In this document: piece after piece, positions 44,099 to 52,978 of the stretch | Layout: each line of letters begins with the position of its first letter | Numbering within the stretch: position 1 is the stretch's first letter | Source of the DNA: Candidatus Rifleibacterium amylolyticum | GTDB taxonomy: Bacteria > Muiribacteriota > Ozemobacteria > Ozemobacterales > Ozemobacteraceae | Assembly (NCBI GenBank): GCA_009917695.1 | Contig: JAACJG010000001.1 | Coordinates: 269,219 to 333,218 of the forward strand | Direction: 5' to 3' | Length of the DNA: 64,000 nucleotides | Position numbers and translations under genes: made by a program | Notes under the pieces: model-generated | Database searches by the model: none | The model's input: the letters and a program-made list of their open reading frames with translations, nothing else | What the model was told of the DNA's origin: nothing

Positions 44099-46977
44099 AT
44101 CGATGCCTCAAGGTCGAGGAGCTCATAGCTGCCTTCGTTATGCACACAGAAATGTTGTTTCGCTGCAGGAATCATTTGTATCATTGCCTCAGAAACGATC
44201 ACGGCGGTGTGTCTGCTGCTTTTGCTCTGCGCTTCGAGCTGTTCGGCAATATTTCTTGCCTTGCCGATGATCGTGAATTCAGAGCGGTTGCCAGATGAGA
44301 GAGCTCCGGTGATAACTGTTCCATGGGCAAGCCCTATGCCAATATCATAGCTGAACAGATTTCGCAGTCGTCTTTCGGCAATAATCTGGTGATGGCGGCG
44401 CATCATCGCCGCGGCAGCTCTGATGGCGTTCAGACATGCATCTGCACCTTCTCCTGGAAAAAGTGCGACAACGGCATCACCGATAAATTGATCGACGCGA
44501 CCGCCGTTGCTGTTGATCGCTTCGACCATGCCCCGCAGGTGCTGGTTGAGCATCTGACTGATCAGCACCGGGGGGTTGGCTTCTGAATGGGTTGTGAAGC
44601 TGCGAACGTCGGAGAATAGAATCACCCCGGCAATTTTTTGTGCACCGGTTTGAGCGGCAACTGAAGCGACCTGATTGTCGAAGGTTGTCGAAACGAACTT
44701 GCCCAGCAGCTGCCGCTCTTTTAGGCCAATGACCATGTTGTTGGTTGCTGTTGCCAGTTCTCCCAGCTCATTGTCATATTCATATTCGAAGCGCTGACGA
44801 TAATCTCCGGTTGCGATGGCGGCAAAGATGCCTGAGAGCAGGCCGGTCGGTTCTATGAATAGACGCGCTGCCCCGGCCGCAAGCACGTAGATAAGCAGCG
44901 ACATCAGACAGACGCCGCATAAAAGCAGAAGCTGACGCCAGTCAGTTTCTCTGGCCAGATCAGAAACATCGATAAAGGCTCCACCATACCAGGCGCCGAG
45001 TTTGAGCAGTGGTTCGTAAACAAATATCTGGCCTGACTGTCGCAGAATCAGATCTATCTCTGAGCTGGCGGCTGATTCTGCAAAACTTAGCAGCTTCTGG
45101 CCGTTTTCTGACCCGATGAATTGCCGTGCAGTGGCTGGCAATATTCTTTGGGTTGCCGATAGATTGCGATTGAAGCAGGCAAAGGTGACTTCGCCGTTTC
45201 GGTTGGCGTTCATCAGGTCGTGGTCAAGCATGTATTCGAAAGTTCTCATGGTGCTTACGCTGATGACGAGGTATACAGGAAGTCCTCGCTCATCGATAAT
45301 CATGCTGTTGTAGAAGAAATTTATGGAGTTGTTGCCGGTCTTCATGTAAGTCAGGCGTTCGACTGAATCAAGAAACAATTCTCTGGCAACTGATTTGCCC
45401 ATTTTATCGAAGAGACCGAGCAGGGTTTTTTGCATGGCAGACATTCTGATTGCAGGCATTTGCGGGTAGTATTTCGAGAACAGGCGTGAAATCGATTCGC
45501 AGGCGACAGCGAAATAGTCGAGGTGAAAGCGTGCCATCGCCGTGTGGGCCGGCGATGCTGAAATCTGGCGGGGTTCGTGACCCGGCTTGAAAATCAGCAT
45601 GTATTGAAGATTGTAGTTGCGTTTTTTGAGCTCAGCTTCAAGAGAAGCGAAACCCACCATCTGACTGGAAGGCATGGCGAACTGCTGTTGCAGATCGGGG
45701 TTTTTCAAAAGATTGTTCAGTATCATCGCACACCAGTTACTGGTGCTCTCTGACTTCTGGTCGAAGTTGCGCAGGGTTGTGCGGGCGTAGTTGATGCGGC
45801 TTCTTACTCTGGCCTCGGCCGACTCATCGATAAGATGTAGAACCATGATGACCAGGAAGGCGACCGGCAACATACCGGTCATGAAAAAAAGAAGCCTGAA
45901 TGTCGTAGAAAGCGAAAGAATGCCGCGCCGGCGGTTTTGCAGAAAATAGAGTATCCAGGCGAACAGCCCGATTGTCGCGAAAAGTTGCAGATATGATGTT
46001 TGTGCCGAAGATGCCTTGCCGGCATCGCTGACGATGGCAAATGAATAAGATGTTTCGGTGTCGATGAAATCATGAAAGAGCCAGCGGCCATCGACGTGGT
46101 TGATCTCTCTTGGTTTGAGGTCGCTGCCGCCCCAGTGTTTTCTGAGAACCTGCAACGCTTTGTGAGACTCGGCAATTTTGTGCAGATGCTCTGGCATTAT
46201 AGGTTGAACTGCCGGTTCGAGCTGTGGTGAATTTACAAAAACTGCGAGGCCGATACCGGGCTCAGTTTTACTTATCCGATCAGCCAGTTTTTGCAGCGCG
46301 CCCCTGGTGTCTTCGATGAAGGCGCCGGGTAACAAACTGATGAAGCCGATAAACTGATTGTTGGCGATTTCAAGTACTCGCCAGCACAGGTAGTAGTGAT
46401 TGCCCTCGTAAAGCACCGGTGTCAGTCGACCCTGGCGTTCGGTTGCCAGGTGCTGTGGTGAAGAGTTTTCGCCAAACATGCCGCTGATGAAGCGTTCGTG
46501 CAGGCGATTGCTCGAAGTCTCGCCGGTGTCGCCGGAAAGATGGCAGAGTGCTTCGAAAACTCTTATAAAGGCTCGCTTCTTCTGGTTCATCAGTCCGTTG
46601 CCTACGATGAGCTCGAAGCGGTCACGGGATTTTATGAATGTCCAGGTCTGGCATTGCTTTGCTATTTCTGGATCGAGATTTTCGGCAAAAGACTTTATTA
46701 AAAGTGAGGCCAGTTCTCGATCAGAATTGTTCGCGGCTTTTTCGAGATAATCGGCAATTGCCTTGAAAGCCTGTTCTGCCTGACGTTCACGTGTGAATTC
46801 AGATCTGACTCTGGCTGCCAGAATATTTGCGCGATTCAGCCACTCATTTTCTGCGCGCTCTTGTCGGGACTGGTTAAATCGTTGCAGCGAACCGGAAAAA
46901 GTCAAATACAAAAGCAGACCGAGAATGATCGGGAAGCAGAACACGAAGGCTGAGCGCAGATCAAATTTTTGTCGCAT
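44095..46977 (-). CDS. receptor-type class III cyclase, metal-site (C1-like) half, pair 3
   Basis: The 960-residue product has TM1 (about 10-28), a TM hairpin (about 329-382), TM4 (about 682-706), HAMP, the linker KFVSTTFDNQ, and a cyclase domain (about 780-950). The metal aspartates D790 (FSDVRSFT) and D834 (DQFIGD) are intact. The substrate Lys is Q830, the adenine-selecting Asp is K906, and the Arg is Q913 (GKARNIAEQL); only N909 of the substrate set remains. The gene starts one base after the stop of the previous gene and overlaps the next by ATGA. It fits as the metal-binding partner of the gene at 41231-44098. Confidence 0.92.
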   Translation of the reverse strand: MRQKFDLRSAFVFCFPIILGLLLYLTFSGSLQRFNQSRQERAENEWLNRANILAARVRSEFTRERQAEQAFKAIADYLEKAANNSDRELASLLIKSFAENLDPEIAKQCQTWTFIKSRDRFELIVGNGLMNQKKRAFIRVFEALCHLSGDTGETSSNRLHERFISGMFGENSSPQHLATERQGRLTPVLYEGNHYYLCWRVLEIANNQFIGFISLLPGAFIEDTRGALQKLADRISKTEPGIGLAVFVNSPQLEPAVQPIMPEHLHKIAESHKALQVLRKHWGGSDLKPREINHVDGRWLFHDFIDTETSYSFAIVSDAGKASSAQTSYLQLFATIGLFAWILYFLQNRRRGILSLSTTFRLLFFMTGMLPVAFLVIMVLHLIDESAEARVRSRINYARTTLRNFDQKSESTSNWCAMILNNLLKNPDLQQQFAMPSSQMVGFASLEAELKKRNYNLQYMLIFKPGHEPRQISASPAHTAMARFHLDYFAVACESISRLFSKYYPQMPAIRMSAMQKTLLGLFDKMGKSVARELFLDSVERLTYMKTGNNSINFFYNSMIIDERGLPVYLVISVSTMRTFEYMLDHDLMNANRNGEVTFACFNRNLSATQRILPATARQFIGSENGQKLLSFAESAASSEIDLILRQSGQIFVYEPLLKLGAWYGGAFIDVSDLARETDWRQLLLLCGVCLMSLLIYVLAAGAARLFIEPTGLLSGIFAAIATGDYRQRFEYEYDNELGELATATNNMVIGLKERQLLGKFVSTTFDNQVASVAAQTGAQKIAGVILFSDVRSFTTHSEANPPVLISQMLNQHLRGMVEAINSNGGRVDQFIGDAVVALFPGEGADACLNAIRAAAAMMRRHHQIIAERRLRNLFSYDIGIGLAHGTVITGALSSGNRSEFTIIGKARNIAEQLEAQSKSSRHTAVIVSEAMIQMIPAAKQHFCVHNEGSYELLDLEASI

Positions 46978-46978
46978 G

Positions 46979-49891
46979 TCAGACTGTTTTCCTGGATACG
47001 CTGAAAGCTTCTACTGTGTGGGTTTTACCTTTAACCCGGCTGATTGGAAGTTTTTCACACAGGTAATCATCTGACATTTTTTCGACCGTACTGCCTGATG
47101 CGACTATGCCGCCATCTGGAAGATTGGCAGCAACAGCGGCCAGGCGCGCTGCCAGATTCACCGTGTCACCGACAACAGTTTTTGAAAGCCTGACATTGCC
47201 GGCTCCCATGACCCCGGAAACAACTTCGCCTGAAGTAATACCCGATGCAGTTTGCAAAGAGTAGTCTTTCTGTATGGCATTCTTTATCGCGATTGCCGTG
47301 GCAATAGCGGCATCAACCTGTTTATGTTCGTTCTGCTGCCGGTTCTCGAAAACGATCATGACTTTGTCTTCGATCATCTTGTCAATTTCGCCGCCATATT
47401 GTTCTACTGCTGCTACTGCGGCAGAAAGGTGAGCCTGAAGTATTTCGAAGATTTTCTGCGGGTTGTGCCGCTGCTGAATTGAGTGAAAGTCCCTGATCGA
47501 TGAGAACAATACCGTTGCTCTGGTATTGCGGGCAATATCCGTGCTGGTAAGCTCTTCGCGCTCAGTAAGTTCTTTGACGCTGTCAGAGACGAAGCTGCTT
47601 AGCAGTTCGCCCTGCTGCAGGCCAGTGGCCATTTTGTTGAATGCGTCTGCCGCTATGGCAAATTCATCAGGGTGGCTTGGTGTCAGGCGTATTGCATAGT
47701 TGGCCTCTGCAATCTGTCTGGTCGCCAGGGTCAGCTGGCGAATGGGAATAGTGAAATACAAAGAAGTGAGCAGTGCCAGGACGATTCCGCCAACTGCGAT
47801 CCAGCCGAGATAACGCACGGCCTCTGCTATCAACTCTCCGGTTATACTTTCGATGTCGCGCGTGATTCTACTTCCACATATTATGAAGTCTGAATAGCGG
47901 GCCGGCCGTACTTCGAATACAGGCGTTCCTGAAGCCTGATAATTCTGCATGAAAAGACGGCTGCCGGTAACCAGTGCCTGGTTACCGAGTTCGACAAGTT
48001 CCGGAAAATCTCGACTGAGTAAGTTCAGCGCTTTGGGCCGCGCGCCAATATACTGATCATTGCCAAACAGTGTAAACAGAGGGCTATGCTGGTCGGTTCT
48101 CAGGTCCTTTTCTGGAAACTGATCGCGTATGCCTGCAGAATCGAAAACCCAGGTTATTATGTATTTTGCTTTATCATTTCTGGTCATAGGAATGGTGAGC
48201 AGGGCATTGGTGTCCATGAATGATTCCTGCCAGACCAGTGAACCGAAGTCTTCTCTTATCTTGTAGTAACTTTTGGCTCCAAACATATTCAAAAAAAAGC
48301 TGTCGAGCAGTTCAGCCTTCAACTCATCAAATTCTATGTTCTGGCCTGGTTTGCCTTGATTCTGGCGTCTTTTTTCAGGATCATCTTTTTCAAGATATGA
48401 TTTATAGCGCTTAATGAAATATTCTTCAGCGACAGCGTTGCCACCTGTTGTAAATCTGTATCTTTTCTGGTCACGATCGTAAATTATTGAAAAAAATGGT
48501 TGAGACTCGTCATAGACCCAGATGTTGGTGAAGGCAGGTCGGCCATAAATTTCATGCATTTTTCTGGCGGCATTTAGAATAAGCTCGTTGATCGAGGTTG
48601 ATTCAGGCAGCCCGACAAAGGCGGCAAGTTTTTCAGTAGAATTGAGGCTCTTTGCATAATTGACCGCGAATCTGAAATTGGCGAGGGTTTTGACGTCGAG
48701 TTCTACAAGATCTTCGGCCAGTTCTTCGATAGCGCGGTTCTTTTCCTTCTTGAAGTTTGCGGCGACATACTCATTCGCAAGGTATGCAGAACTGAGAAAT
48801 GGCAGCATGGTCACTATAACGAAAATGGCCAAAATGAACATCATGACGGAAATATCTCGACCACGACCGAAAATTATGTTTTCAACGATAATTTTGAAAA
48901 AGCAGCAGCCAGTTAAGGCAAAAACTATTATCAGCAGAAGCATTCTTGGCTGTCTGGCATTTAAGGGGGCCTTCGCTGCGATTATGACCCGATATGGCTT
49001 TTTCGGATCGTAATCACTGGCCAGCAGAAGATAGTTTTGCTGATGATGAATGAAGCCACGGTTCCCATTTACTTTCATCAGATTACTGACCGATGTGAGC
49101 AACTGTTGTCTGTCTTTGAAAAATGCTGATGCCTTTATTATTCTGTGGTTGGGGTTCACGAAAGCAAGTCCCATGTCTTCATGCTGCCATGCCTCTATCT
49201 TTTGCCTGGCCCGGGCATTGGTATCGATAAGGCTGAGGTCGGCAAGAAAATTCATGAGAAAGGCTGCCCGCAACCGGAGCATAAGCAAAAGGCGATAAGA
49301 ACCGTGCTCTCTAATTATTGTACGCTCGATTTTATCACCATCACCGTCTTCAGCAAGGACTTCGATATCGAAATACATTTTGAGGCGATGCCTTGCGAGA
49401 TCGTTTATGGCATTTTCAGCTGTCGCTCTTTTTTCAGGCGTATTTCTGTTCATCTGATAATAGCGCAATTGGACGATGAAATCTTCGAGTATGCTTTCTG
49501 AAACAGTTTTGCCGTTTCTCATGGTCAAGCATAAATCTCTGCCATTCTGGCGATAGATAAATGAACTCTCGCCACCGAACCACATGCTCGTTACTTCCTG
49601 CATCAGATCCTTTACGAATGCGAGAAGTTCATTGTTTACCTCATTTTCATCACGGGCCAGAAAGGCGTCAGATCTTGTTCGACGAAGTGCCATGAAAAGC
49701 TTACGGTAAATTTCAGTGACCGGGTTTATCAGAATATCCTGGCGCTGCAGTTCATTTTGCATGCGGTGAATTAACTGTTTCTCGGACTCATGCAACATGG
49801 TTAACGCTGAATTCTTCATCGAAGAATAAATAACCAGTGCAGGGGCTGACATGAAGAAGATTGCAAGTATAATCAGAACAATCTTTTTCAT
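46979..49891 (-). CDS. receptor-type class III cyclase, substrate-site (C2-like) half, pair 2
   Basis: The 970-residue product has TM1 (about 3-22), a TM hairpin (about 314-370), TM4 (about 687-710), HAMP, the linker SFVSDSVKEL, and a cyclase domain (about 788-960). The first metal aspartate is S798 (FSSIRDF); animal C2 domains also carry Ser here. D842 is kept in DKMIEDK. K838, D909, N912 and R916 (VVGDTVNLAARL) are intact, predicting ATP binding. Its start shares one base with the upstream stop (TAATG), so it is coupled to the C1-like gene. A single base separates its stop from the next pair. Confidence 0.92.
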   Translation of the reverse strand: MKKIVLIILAIFFMSAPALVIYSSMKNSALTMLHESEKQLIHRMQNELQRQDILINPVTEIYRKLFMALRRTRSDAFLARDENEVNNELLAFVKDLMQEVTSMWFGGESSFIYRQNGRDLCLTMRNGKTVSESILEDFIVQLRYYQMNRNTPEKRATAENAINDLARHRLKMYFDIEVLAEDGDGDKIERTIIREHGSYRLLLMLRLRAAFLMNFLADLSLIDTNARARQKIEAWQHEDMGLAFVNPNHRIIKASAFFKDRQQLLTSVSNLMKVNGNRGFIHHQQNYLLLASDYDPKKPYRVIIAAKAPLNARQPRMLLLIIVFALTGCCFFKIIVENIIFGRGRDISVMMFILAIFVIVTMLPFLSSAYLANEYVAANFKKEKNRAIEELAEDLVELDVKTLANFRFAVNYAKSLNSTEKLAAFVGLPESTSINELILNAARKMHEIYGRPAFTNIWVYDESQPFFSIIYDRDQKRYRFTTGGNAVAEEYFIKRYKSYLEKDDPEKRRQNQGKPGQNIEFDELKAELLDSFFLNMFGAKSYYKIREDFGSLVWQESFMDTNALLTIPMTRNDKAKYIITWVFDSAGIRDQFPEKDLRTDQHSPLFTLFGNDQYIGARPKALNLLSRDFPELVELGNQALVTGSRLFMQNYQASGTPVFEVRPARYSDFIICGSRITRDIESITGELIAEAVRYLGWIAVGGIVLALLTSLYFTIPIRQLTLATRQIAEANYAIRLTPSHPDEFAIAADAFNKMATGLQQGELLSSFVSDSVKELTEREELTSTDIARNTRATVLFSSIRDFHSIQQRHNPQKIFEILQAHLSAAVAAVEQYGGEIDKMIEDKVMIVFENRQQNEHKQVDAAIATAIAIKNAIQKDYSLQTASGITSGEVVSGVMGAGNVRLSKTVVGDTVNLAARLAAVAANLPDGGIVASGSTVEKMSDDYLCEKLPISRVKGKTHTVEAFSVSRKTV

Positions 49892-52836
49892 TAAGCCTGA
49901 TCTCCGGTCGTTAACTCGAAAAGACCTGTCGCAGCTAGAGGCACGCAGTTAAAGTCACATGAGTCGACGACTGCGGCAAAGTCGTGAGAAAATATGATTC
50001 TGGTGTGGCAGCCCTGCTTGCTCAACTGCTCGTATCGCTCAGCTTCGGCTTTTGCTTTGCCAATGATACAGAATTCTGAACGCGAAGGTGTAATCAGAGG
50101 CCCTGCAACTATCTGACCGTATTCAAGCCCTATGCCAAAATTATAGACAAACTGTCCGCTGCTTTTTCTGTGGTTCATCGTATTCTGGTGTTCTGTATAC
50201 ATGGCTGTTGCCGCCAGAATAGTCCTTCTCCTGCTGTCTTCAGGTTTCTGGTCGGGAAAAAAGGCGACGATGGCATCTCCGATAAACTGCTCTACCTGTC
50301 CGCCGAATTGCTGAATAGTTGCTGACATTGTTTCGAGATGTCGATTGAGCATGTCTGCAATAATTTCGGGCGGGTTACTTTCAGAAATGGTCGTGAAATC
50401 TCTGATATCAGAAAAAAGCACAGTTCCATTCATTGTTCGTGCTGTCTTTCTCACTTGCGAGTCGCTGGTGCCATCGAGACTCTGCTCCAATGTCGTAGAG
50501 ACGTATTTTCCCAGTCTGATGCGGCGTTTGAAACCTTCAAGCATCATGTTGATACTTTCGCCGAGCTGACCGATTTCGTCAGTTCTGCCAAAATTGAGGT
50601 TGCTCTTAAGATTCCCAGCGCTTATCTTCAGCAGGGTCTGGTTTATTGCCGCGAGAGGCTTGAGCATGTGCGCTGCGGCGAATGAAGCCATGACATACAT
50701 CAGACAGATCAGTAGAATTGCGACACAGGTCAGAATGAGGCGTTTGACACTGCGTTCCCGGTTAATTTCAGCCAGAGAAACGACGCAGCCACAGACGTAA
50801 CTGCTCTGCTGAGACAAAGGCGAAAAAATATACATGTGGCTGTTATCGGTTATAGATTTTTCGAACAGTGAACTGCGGCATCGGGTGATAAAGTTCATGG
50901 CATTTCTACCGATCCGGCTGTTGAGAACATTCATTTTTTTGAAGGGGAATATCGAAAATTCCGAATTCGTGAGCTCTTCAGCGGCAAGGAAAATGGTGGA
51001 ATCAGAAACATTGAGAGAATCTAGTTCGCGCGCCAGAAAATTTCTGAACAGACGTTCTGAATTGGCGGCAAATCCGACATAACTCTTTATCATTCCCTGA
51101 TCTGAGAAAACCACCGTGTAAAAATAGTCAGCGCTGTTTTCGCCGAATTTCATGGCTATTTCCTTTTCATAGGAATGCATGAAGATGTCTTCGAGAAAAT
51201 GTTGGCTGAAACCGGAAAGAATGCTGTGAAAGGTTTTTTGGGAGGCATCGAGGTTGATTTCCGGCAGGTTCCAGAATTTTGAATATCGTCGGTTAATTTG
51301 ATAAGTGGCGGGCGCAAATAGATCCATAACCGTTTTGGCACTCTTGTAATGTCTCTGGTCATGCATTATCAACTCTGAGATGCCGCCAGGCACGAACATG
51401 TAGCAGTAGTCAACTGTCAGTTCCATTTTTTCGAGATGATTTCTGAGAATCTTGAAGGCCTGTTCCGCATCTTGCCGATGATTGGTTGTGAACAGTGGCT
51501 GAAGCTCAAATTCTTTGATTGCCTGCGAAATGTTATAGCCGAAAAGCTGCTTGAGGTTATCGCTTTTTTCGCTTATTCTTGCCAGTTTTTCGGTATTTTC
51601 ACGCCGCAGCTCGGTCAGCGAAGTCGAGTAGGCTTCTTCGATAAGACCATGTGCCAGGGCAATCATCAGCAAAATAGGGAGCATGCCGGAAAAAACGAAA
51701 AGAACCCGAAAAGAAACCGCCAGCGGCAACCCGGCCCGTCCGGTTTTGTGATAGAAGTAAAAGAATATCAGCAGCCATAAACCCAGGGTGGCGGCGAAAA
51801 TTGGCAGAGTGCCAACATCAGAGCGCTGCAGCAATCTGGGAACCGGAGCGAATACCACTGCGTCATAGGGCACGTCCAGAGAAGTCATGCTTTGCATGAA
51901 CAGATGATCGTCTGCTTCTTTAAACTTGCCGGCATCTTTCTGCGCAACATCCTGTTTAACATCACTATTGAGCTCGGCTAGAAGTTTTTTGAGGTGCTCT
52001 GCCTGAGCAGGCTGAGCTGCAAACTGCCCGGGTAAAACTATCGGCAGATCCCTGGCAAACACCCCGACCGGAACAAAGGCTACAGCAAGACGTTTGTTTG
52101 AGTCTGCAAACATTCTCGTCGCAATATGGCGCAGGGCAAAGTCAAGATCGATAACTCTCTCATTCGGAACGAAACCGACGACTGCTGCAAAGGTGCGATC
52201 TGACGACCTGAACTGCCGCCAGTAGATGTAACAGGCTTTTCCCTCGAAAACAACCGGGGTCAGTCTGCCTTCGCGATAGCGCCCGAGCTGCAATGGAGCC
52301 GAATGAGGGCCCAGTATGGTTCTGATCAGCCTTTCTTTCTGATTGATCTGAGACAGGCTCAGGTCTGGATTGTTGGCGAATTCAAGAAGAGTATTGGTAA
52401 GTCTTTCCATTATGCGCAGACGCGAAGACTCAAATCTGCCACCGGTTATAGCCCGGGAATTATTATTATCGATCGAAAAAGCCCAGATTTTGCTGGCGTT
52501 GTCGATGAATCCCTCAGGGAAGTGCCGTTCCAGACTGGCACTGAGTAATTCTACAGAAAATGAAGCGGGCCCATGGCGTTCCATTTCATCGCTCAGGCGG
52601 TTGCCGTATGAGGTGAACTGGTCTGCGAAAGTCAGATTCGACATTACCGTGGCCAGTGTCATCTCAGACATCTCGACGAGGAACTGCATTTTTCTGTCGC
52701 GATCATGTTTCTGCTGGTAATTATAAAAAACCAGCGCGGCATAAACCATTGCCAGGCTCAGCAAAACCGGGCTCAGCAGCCCAAATGCATACCGATAGAA
52801 TATTTGAAATTTTTCTGAACCTTTGTTCACGACCAT
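49891..52836 (-). CDS. receptor-type class III cyclase, metal-site (C1-like) half, pair 2
   Basis: The product is 981 residues from ATG 52836. The frame extends to a GTG at 52872, but a TATAAT box (52858-52863) lies inside that extension and no ribosome binding site precedes it, so the shorter start is preferred. The layout is TM1 (about 12-32), TM hairpin (about 340-392), TM4 (about 699-722), HAMP, the linker KYVSTTLEQ, and a cyclase domain (about 800-975). Metal aspartates D810 (FSDIRDFT) and D854 (EQFIGD) are intact. The Lys is Q850, the adenine-selecting Asp is K927 and the transition-state Asn is A930; R934 remains (GKAKAEAERY). It is the first gene of the four-gene cyclase operon, divergent from dnaE. 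Confidence 0.91.
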   Translation of the reverse strand: MVVNKGSEKFQIFYRYAFGLLSPVLLSLAMVYAALVFYNYQQKHDRDRKMQFLVEMSEMTLATVMSNLTFADQFTSYGNRLSDEMERHGPASFSVELLSASLERHFPEGFIDNASKIWAFSIDNNNSRAITGGRFESSRLRIMERLTNTLLEFANNPDLSLSQINQKERLIRTILGPHSAPLQLGRYREGRLTPVVFEGKACYIYWRQFRSSDRTFAAVVGFVPNERVIDLDFALRHIATRMFADSNKRLAVAFVPVGVFARDLPIVLPGQFAAQPAQAEHLKKLLAELNSDVKQDVAQKDAGKFKEADDHLFMQSMTSLDVPYDAVVFAPVPRLLQRSDVGTLPIFAATLGLWLLIFFYFYHKTGRAGLPLAVSFRVLFVFSGMLPILLMIALAHGLIEEAYSTSLTELRRENTEKLARISEKSDNLKQLFGYNISQAIKEFELQPLFTTNHRQDAEQAFKILRNHLEKMELTVDYCYMFVPGGISELIMHDQRHYKSAKTVMDLFAPATYQINRRYSKFWNLPEINLDASQKTFHSILSGFSQHFLEDIFMHSYEKEIAMKFGENSADYFYTVVFSDQGMIKSYVGFAANSERLFRNFLARELDSLNVSDSTIFLAAEELTNSEFSIFPFKKMNVLNSRIGRNAMNFITRCRSSLFEKSITDNSHMYIFSPLSQQSSYVCGCVVSLAEINRERSVKRLILTCVAILLICLMYVMASFAAAHMLKPLAAINQTLLKISAGNLKSNLNFGRTDEIGQLGESINMMLEGFKRRIRLGKYVSTTLEQSLDGTSDSQVRKTARTMNGTVLFSDIRDFTTISESNPPEIIADMLNRHLETMSATIQQFGGQVEQFIGDAIVAFFPDQKPEDSRRRTILAATAMYTEHQNTMNHRKSSGQFVYNFGIGLEYGQIVAGPLITPSRSEFCIIGKAKAEAERYEQLSKQGCHTRIIFSHDFAAVVDSCDFNCVPLAATGLFELTTGDQA

Positions 52837-52857
52837 GCACTCTTTTTTCTGAGGCAT

Positions 52858-52882
52858 ATTATAACAGAACACCTGTTACAGG
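52858..52882 (-). promoter_or_regulatory. promoter of the cyclase operon with a palindrome over the spacer
   Basis: On the minus strand a consensus TATAAT occupies 52863-52858, about 20 bases before ATG 52836, and no good -35 box is present. CCTGTTACAGG (52872-52882), an 11-base palindrome, covers the -35 side of the spacer. A weak -35 with a palindrome there is typical of a site for an activator or repressor. Confidence 0.5.
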
Positions 52883-52941
52883 CCATAAAAAATACTTGCC
52901 TGGATGTGGCCACAATATATTGGCAAAATAATGCTTTTTCT

Positions 52942-52969
52942 TTGCCAAAATGCGGCAAATTGATATAAT
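52942..52969 (+). promoter_or_regulatory. promoter of dnaE, giving a near-leaderless transcript
   Basis: TTGCCA (52942-52947) and TATAAT (52964-52969) are 16 bases apart. Transcription would start about 3 bases before ATG 52979, and no ribosome binding site is seen. Half-sites GGCAAA (52922), TTTGCC (52941) and GGCAAA (52954) form inverted repeats around the -35. Confidence 0.55.
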
Positions 52970-52978
52970 CATGTTGCT

